From an uncultured Lachnospiraceae bacterium (lineage in GTDB: Bacteria > Bacillota > Clostridia > Lachnospirales > Lachnospiraceae), in NCBI GenBank assembly GCA_902766845.1, contig CACXFD010000020.1, positions 1 through 16,758 of the forward strand: a DNA stretch of 16,758 bases. The letters run 5' to 3'. The first letter of the stretch is position 1. Each line of letters starts with the position of its first letter. Under the pieces are notes generated by a model, which saw only the letters and a list, made by a program, of their open reading frames with translations, was not told the DNA's origin and ran no database searches. This document shows positions 13,411-16,758 of the stretch, one piece after another. Position numbers and translations under genes: made by a program.

Positions 13411-13439
13411 ATCATACCATACTTTCCCGCGCCTGTCCA
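13411..13439 (-). promoter_or_regulatory. Leftward extended -10 promoter upstream of the MFS/lipoprotein unit
   Basis: TGGACA (13439-13434), a 17-bp spacer, and TATGAT (13416-13411) preceded by TGG, an extended -10. Both hexamers match 5 of 6 consensus bases. It drives leftward from about 13405, some 425 bp before the MFS start, so either the MFS mRNA has a long leader or a separate RNA starts here. Confidence 0.65.
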
Positions 13440-13510
13440 CGGCTTTTTCCGGCGCCGCCCCGGCCCGGGCCTGGGTGTTCTGATCCGGCCGTTTCCGCGT
13501 GTTCCGGGAA

Positions 13511-13531
13511 GGCGGGCAATGAACGCCCGCC
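13511..13531. promoter_or_regulatory. Inverted repeat just upstream of the second MFS promoter
   Basis: GGCGGGC (13511-13517), 7-nt spacer, GCCCGCC (13525-13531). It ends three bases before the -35 hexamer, a usual place for an operator. There is no U-tract, so terminator action is unlikely. Confidence 0.4.
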
Positions 13532-13534
13532 GCA

Positions 13535-13563
13535 TTTACAAAAAGGCCGGCCTGTGATATCAT
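13535..13563 (+). promoter_or_regulatory. Promoter of the rightward MFS gene
   Basis: TTTACA (13535-13540), a 17-bp spacer, and TATCAT (13558-13563) preceded by TGA, an extended -10. Both hexamers match 5 of 6 consensus bases. Transcription would start near 13570, giving a leader of about 60 nt. Confidence 0.72.
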
Positions 13564-13629
13564 AGGAAAACACCGCGCACACGCGGCGCGGCCGAACAAA
13601 AAGCCGCTTACGCGGCCGGAGGAAAACCC

Positions 13630-14898
13630 ATGAATCAGGAACGCGGCCTCTTCTCGCAGTACCGGGGCCTACGCAAAGAACTGTATATCCTGTTCTTCGG
13701 GCGCATCGTTACCAATTTCGGGTCCATGGTCTGGCCCATGATGACGATGATCCTGAGCCAGAAGATGGGGATGTCCGCCTCGGGCATCGCCGTCTATATG
13801 GTCGTGAGCAGCCTGATCATGATCCCGACCAACCTGCTCGGCGGACGGCTCGCGGACCGCTATAATAAAAAGAACATCATCGTGGCCGGCGATACGGCCT
13901 CGATCGTCTGCTATCTGCTCTGCGCCGTTTTCCCGCTCTCGACGGCCACCATCGTCCTGATGGTGCTGGCCGGCATCTGCCAGAGCATGGAATATCCCGC
14001 CTATGACGCGCTGACCGCGGACCTGTCCGCCACGCGCGACCGCGAACGGGCCTATTCCCTGCTCTACCTCGGCGCCAATCTGGGTCTCGTGCTGAGCCCC
14101 ACGATCGGCGGGATCCTGTTCAAGGACTACCTGTGGCTGATGTTCCTGCTCAGCGCCCTGTCGATCGGCTGCTCCACGCTCCTGATCTTCTTCAAGATCA
14201 AAGACATCACGCCCGAGCCCGATGAAGACGAAGCCGCCGCATACCAGGCCGGCCGCAGCTCCGACAGCCTGCTGACCATCCTGAAGGAGAACCGCGTGAT
14301 CCTGCTGATGATGGTGATCCTGTCCTCGTATTACGCGACGTACGGCATGTACAATTACCTGATGCCGCTCGACATGGGCCGCGTCCACGGGGAGAACGGC
14401 GCCGTGATCTTCGGGACCGTCTCGAGCCTGAACTGCATCGTCGTCGTGCTGTTCACGCCGGTCATCACGCGCCTGTTCGCGCGCGTGCGGGACACCGGGA
14501 AGATCCTGATCGGCCAGTTGTTCGTGACCGCCGGGTACCTGCTGTTCCTGCTCCTGCTGGGACACGTCCCGGCTTATTACGCGGCCATGCTGCTGTTCAC
14601 CTGGGGCGAGATCTTCGTGACCATCGCCGAGGGACCGTACCTGACCTCGCGGATCCCGGCCAGCCACCGCGGCCGCATCAACGCCCTGCATTCGGTGCTG
14701 GGCACCGCGATCTTTTCGGTCTTTGACCTGCTGATCGGCCGTCTCTACGACGGCTCCGGCTCCACCGCGGCGTGGACGCTCGTGCTGGCCATGCTGGCCT
14801 TCGTGATGATCCTGACCGTGATCCTCGGGATCCTGGACCGAAAGGCGTATCCGAAGCTGTACCGGCCGCGGCGGCCGCATGCGGCGGAAGAAGAATAA
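13630..14898 (+). CDS. Major facilitator superfamily transporter
   Basis: 422 residues from ATG 13630, seven bases after GGAGG. About twelve membrane helices are visible. MFS motif A, GGRLADRYNKKN, lies between helices 2 and 3 (about residues 76-87), and a charged central loop (about 193-215, KIKDITPEPDEDEAAAY) separates the two halves. RIPASHRGRINAL in the second half matches the family's repeated motif region. The typical relatives are drug-proton antiporters and uncharacterised exporters of Bacillota; substrate unknown. It is monocistronic, with its own promoter, and ends at an intrinsic terminator five bases past the stop. It is divergent from, and clearly not a recent copy of, the other MFS gene. 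Confidence 0.87.
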   Translation: MNQERGLFSQYRGLRKELYILFFGRIVTNFGSMVWPMMTMILSQKMGMSASGIAVYMVVSSLIMIPTNLLGGRLADRYNKKNIIVAGDTASIVCYLLCAVFPLSTATIVLMVLAGICQSMEYPAYDALTADLSATRDRERAYSLLYLGANLGLVLSPTIGGILFKDYLWLMFLLSALSIGCSTLLIFFKIKDITPEPDEDEAAAYQAGRSSDSLLTILKENRVILLMMVILSSYYATYGMYNYLMPLDMGRVHGENGAVIFGTVSSLNCIVVVLFTPVITRLFARVRDTGKILIGQLFVTAGYLLFLLLLGHVPAYYAAMLLFTWGEIFVTIAEGPYLTSRIPASHRGRINALHSVLGTAIFSVFDLLIGRLYDGSGSTAAWTLVLAMLAFVMILTVILGILDRKAYPKLYRPRRPHAAEEE

Positions 14899-14902
14899 AC
14901 AG

Positions 14903-14929
14903 AAAAGAGCCCCGCGCAGGGGCTCTTTT
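14903..14929. terminator. Intrinsic terminator between the MFS gene and pduL (convergent)
   Basis: AAAAGAGCCCC (14903-14913), loop GCGCA, and GGGGCTCTTTT (14919-14929): a perfect 11-bp stem whose ends give four U in either direction. It lies just after the MFS stop and about 90 bp beyond the pduL stop, so it can serve both. Confidence 0.88.
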
Positions 14930-15019
14930 GATTCCCGTTTCCCCGGCCTTGCCCGGTCACCGGACCGGATGCCGGTCGCTTTCGGTGCATCCGCCGTCTG
15001 CTCCCGGTCCTGCCGCGGC

Positions 15020-15673
15020 TCATCGCCGGATCCCGGACAGCAGTTCCTGCGTCCAGCTCTCGAAGCTGTAGGTGCTCGAATCGAACAGCTTGAGGATCAG
15101 TCCGTAGGGCGCCGGCTCATCCGCCGCAAAGGCGTTGGCCTCATCCGTGTCCACGTGCATGGCCAGCCGGAAGGACTTGTGCACACGCACGACCACGTCC
15201 GCGAAGATCATCGAACGCTCATAGCTCTTGGTCATGATACAGACGTCTTCGTTATCCCGCACGCCGGAACGCAGCGCGTCCTCGGGCGTCATGTGGATAT
15301 GACGTTTGGCCACGATGACGCCGCGCGGCAGCGTGACCGAGTCCCCGGTATCCGGCCGGACCAGGACGCAGCCGGGCGTGTCCTCGAGATGGCCCGACTG
15401 GCGGATCACGCTCTCGATGCCGAGGGCGCGGTTATCCGTCAGCGAGACCTCGACCTGGCTCTCGCCGCGGAACGGTCCCAGGATGCCGACGTTCTCGAAC
15501 GTCCCCCGGGGCCCCACGATATTCAGCCGCTCCGCGGCCAGGTACTGTCCCGGCTGGCTCAGCGGCTTTTCCGGCGTCAGCTCCGCCCCTTTCCCGAACA
15601 GCGACTCAAAGTCCGCCCGGGTCAGATGGATATGCCGGGCCGATGTTTCGATCGGAATCTTGATGGCTGCCAT
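15020..15673 (-). CDS. pduL: Phosphate propanoyltransferase / phosphotransacylase PduL
   Basis: 217 residues from ATG 15673, behind GGAGG. Seen: the two metal-binding HxH motifs SARHIHLT (H14, H16) and VAKRHIHMTPEDA (H125, H127), and AMHVDTDEANAF (171-182) with a third conserved His (H173). These are the hallmarks of PduL, which swaps CoA for phosphate on acetyl- or propionyl-CoA and coordinates zinc. The protein begins directly with the catalytic domain and lacks the N-terminal encapsulation peptide of microcompartment PduL, and no microcompartment shell genes are near. It therefore most likely acts in the cytoplasm as the housekeeping phosphotransacetylase for acetate and ATP formation. Its promoter is divergent from that of the TrpR-like gene. 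Confidence 0.93.
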   Translation of the reverse strand: MAAIKIPIETSARHIHLTRADFESLFGKGAELTPEKPLSQPGQYLAAERLNIVGPRGTFENVGILGPFRGESQVEVSLTDNRALGIESVIRQSGHLEDTPGCVLVRPDTGDSVTLPRGVIVAKRHIHMTPEDALRSGVRDNEDVCIMTKSYERSMIFADVVVRVHKSFRLAMHVDTDEANAFAADEPAPYGLILKLFDSSTYSFESWTQELLSGIRR

Positions 15674-15722
15674 CCGTTTTTCCTCCGTGCGCGCAACAGA
15701 CCGCATCGTCTGTGACGGAATC

Positions 15723-15751
15723 ATTTTAACAGAGAAGATCCCGCCTGACAA
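15723..15751 (-). promoter_or_regulatory. Promoter of pduL
   Basis: TTGTCA (15751-15746), a 17-bp spacer, and TAAAAT (15728-15723); each hexamer matches 5 of 6 consensus bases. Transcription would start near 15716, about 43 nt before the ATG. Its -35 ends three bases from the -35 of the divergent promoter at 15755-15783. Confidence 0.75.
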
Positions 15752-15754
15752 GGG

Positions 15755-15783
15755 TTTACTTTCCTTTTCTAACGTGCTAAACT
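15755..15783 (+). promoter_or_regulatory. Candidate promoter of the TrpR-like gene
   Basis: TTTACT (15755-15760), a 17-bp spacer, and TAAACT (15778-15783); each hexamer matches 4 of 6 bases, so weaker than the pduL promoter. Transcription would start near 15790, about 48 nt before the ATG. Confidence 0.5.
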
Positions 15784-15837
15784 TACAAAGAGGCGGCCGG
15801 ACTGCGGGGCCGCACAATGTTTTTCCCGGAGGTCATT

Positions 15838-16131
15838 ATGAATCCAAAACTCAAGTCCCCGTCCATGGACCGTCTGTTCGCGGCGATCCGCACCCTGAAA
15901 AGCCAGGATGAATGCTACGCTTTTTTTGAAGACCTCTGCACGGTCAACGAGCTCCTGAGCCTGTCGCAGCGCTTCGACGTCGCACAGATGCTCCGTGAGA
16001 AGGAGACGTATCTCGAGATCGCGGAAAGGACCGGCGCCTCCACCGCGACCATCAGCCGCGTGAACCGCGCCCTCAACTACGGAAACGACGGTTACGATCT
16101 GGTGATGGACCGGCTGAAAAAGACCGAATAA
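15838..16131 (+). CDS. TrpR-related regulator, YerC/YecD family
   Basis: 97 residues. The ATG at 15838 (MNPKLKS) is chosen because GGAGG lies five bases upstream; an in-frame ATG at 15817 has no such site. Seen: a helical N-terminal half (LFAAIRTLKSQDECYAFFED and LCTVNELLSLSQRFDVAQML) and a helix-turn-helix near 59-79 (LEIAERTGASTATISRVNRA), the conserved core of the TrpR/YerC family. Length is typical. YerC-type proteins are widespread in Bacillota, with no firmly known ligand; unlike TrpR there is no trp gene next to it. Probably a DNA-binding dimer. It might influence the divergent pduL promoter a few bases from its own, but the sequence does not prove that. Confidence 0.9.
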   Translation: MNPKLKSPSMDRLFAAIRTLKSQDECYAFFEDLCTVNELLSLSQRFDVAQMLREKETYLEIAERTGASTATISRVNRALNYGNDGYDLVMDRLKKTE

Positions 16132-16149
16132 AGACCCGCCCCGCGCGGA

Positions 16150-16195
16150 AAACGGGAAGAGGCCCGGACCGACTGGTCCGGGCCTCTTCCCGTTT
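16150..16195. terminator. Strong bidirectional terminator between the TrpR-like gene and pfkA
   Basis: A perfect 21-bp stem: 16150-16170 pairs with 16175-16195, loop GACT. The arms end in AAA and TTT, so both directions have a short U-run. It follows the TrpR-like stop by 18 bp and lies 9 bp beyond the pfkA stop on the minus strand, ending both convergent transcripts. Confidence 0.88.
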
Positions 16196-16204
16196 CATCT
16201 TCTT

Positions 16205-16758
16205 TTACCGCTCCAGCTTCTGGAACACGTCGAACAGGCTCTCCGGCACGTCCTTTTCCATGGACAGCGCCTCATCGATGTCAAAGTCCACGAACTGGCC
16301 GTGCTTGTAGGCGACCACGCGATTGGAACGGCCGGCCAGCAGCACCTCCACGGCCTCCGACCCGAGCACGGACGCGTACACGCGGTCCTTGCAGGTAGGC
16401 GAACCGCCGCGCTGCATGTGGCCCAGAATGGTCGCGCGGGTCTCGATGCCGGTCGCGGCCTCGATGCGCTTGGCCATGGACGCAGAATGGCCGATGCCCT
16501 CGGCATTCACGATGATATGGTGTTTCTTGCCCTGCTTGCGGTGCATGATGATGCGGTTGACGAGCTCCTGCTCATCGTTGTCATAGCGCTCCGGCAGGAG
16601 GATGTCCTCCGCGCCGTTCGCGAGGCCGCACCACATCGCGATGAAACCCGCGTGGCGGCCCATGACCTCGATGATGCTGCAGCGCTCATGCGAAGTGGAC
16701 GTATCGCGCACCTTGTCGATGGCTTCCATGGCCGTGTTCACGGCCGTATCGAAGCCGA
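16205..16758 (-). CDS. pfkA: 6-phosphofructokinase, C-terminal part, truncated by window edge
   Basis: 184 codons including the stop (TAA at 16207-16205), with the frame open to the right edge. Seen from the edge: GFDTAVNTAMEAIDKVRDT, HERCSIIEVMGRHAG (the MGRHAG motif contacts fructose 6-phosphate), NAEGIGHSASMA, RATILGHMQRGGSPTCKDR (the LGHxQRGGxPT motif) and a normal C terminus. This is the ATP-dependent PfkA-type layout, phosphorylating fructose 6-phosphate to the 1,6-bisphosphate in glycolysis. The N-terminal nucleotide-binding part, including the GGDGS-type loop that would decide between ATP and pyrophosphate, lies outside the window. Confidence 0.93.
   Translation of the reverse strand, partial: GFDTAVNTAMEAIDKVRDTSTSHERCSIIEVMGRHAGFIAMWCGLANGAEDILLPERYDNDEQELVNRIIMHRKQGKKHHIIVNAEGIGHSASMAKRIEAATGIETRATILGHMQRGGSPTCKDRVYASVLGSEAVEVLLAGRSNRVVAYKHGQFVDFDIDEALSMEKDVPESLFDVFQKLER

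Larger units (their letters stand above)
12980..13629. other. 650-bp divergent intergenic region between the two MFS genes
   Basis: No convincing protein gene. It holds, left to right, two strong hairpins in the leader of the leftward MFS gene (13033-13074, 13088-13106), a weak leftward terminator (13150-13167), a structured stretch with a good leftward promoter (13411-13439), an inverted repeat (13511-13531) and the rightward promoter of the second MFS gene (13535-13563). A leftward frame of 110 codons at 13267-13599 has no ribosome binding site and crosses the promoter. Confidence 0.6.

Noticed and set aside
13267..13599. A leftward frame of 110 codons in the MFS-MFS intergenic region.
   Set aside because: No ribosome binding site, no recognisable domain, and a good leftward promoter lies inside it, so it is unlikely to be translated as a whole.

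Overview
The window looks like a piece of a high-GC Bacillota genome, most likely an anaerobic gut-type clostridium. The evidence is strong AGGAGG-type ribosome binding sites, a YerC/YecD-type TrpR-like regulator, a PduL phosphotransacylase, a Cthe_2159-type carbohydrate-binding lipoprotein, and a glycyl radical enzyme (an oxygen-sensitive class). Genus cannot be named from the sequence. No rRNA, tRNA, CRISPR array, transposase or phage gene was seen.

Left part (1-5272, all on the minus strand): one apparent five-gene operon read right to left. It encodes a GlcD-like FAD-linked oxidase/dehydrogenase, a GlcF/HdrD-like iron-sulfur protein with two 4Fe-4S sites and two CCG domains, a 71-residue cysteine-free protein, a CrtC/AttH-type lipocalin-fold protein whose C-terminal domain is a diverged copy of the 71-residue protein, and the N-terminal 300 residues of a glycyl radical enzyme cut by the window edge. 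I do not recognise this combination as a described pathway, and it is the best candidate here for a new system. A plausible reading is anaerobic breakdown of a hydrophobic or aromatic compound: radical chemistry by the glycyl radical enzyme, a flavin/FeS redox step, and a lipocalin-fold isomerase, hydratase or binding protein. The substrate is unknown.

Boundary (5273-5725): a divergent regulatory region with an AT-rich core (about 32% GC over 5521-5640). It holds a 21-bp direct repeat and an inverted half-site overlapping a candidate leftward promoter, a roughly 235-nt leader for the redox operon, a leftward terminator with no evident gene to serve, and a strong promoter for the rightward operon.

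Centre (5726-9035, plus): MoxR ATPase, DUF58 protein and a membrane DUF4129 protein, joined by two ATGA overlaps. This is the MoxR/DUF58 envelope module, but the membrane protein lacks a transglutaminase core. A shared bidirectional terminator follows. On the minus strand (9117-12979) an MFS exporter precedes a large Cthe_2159-type lipoprotein whose frame continues 38 codons past its TGA stop. A 650-bp regulatory stretch separates this unit from a second, divergent MFS gene (13630-14898, plus).

Right end: pduL (minus) and a TrpR-like regulator (plus) are divergent from nearly back-to-back promoters, and the C-terminal half of pfkA (minus) lies behind a strong shared terminator. These look like ordinary housekeeping genes: glycolysis, acyl-phosphate formation and a small regulator.
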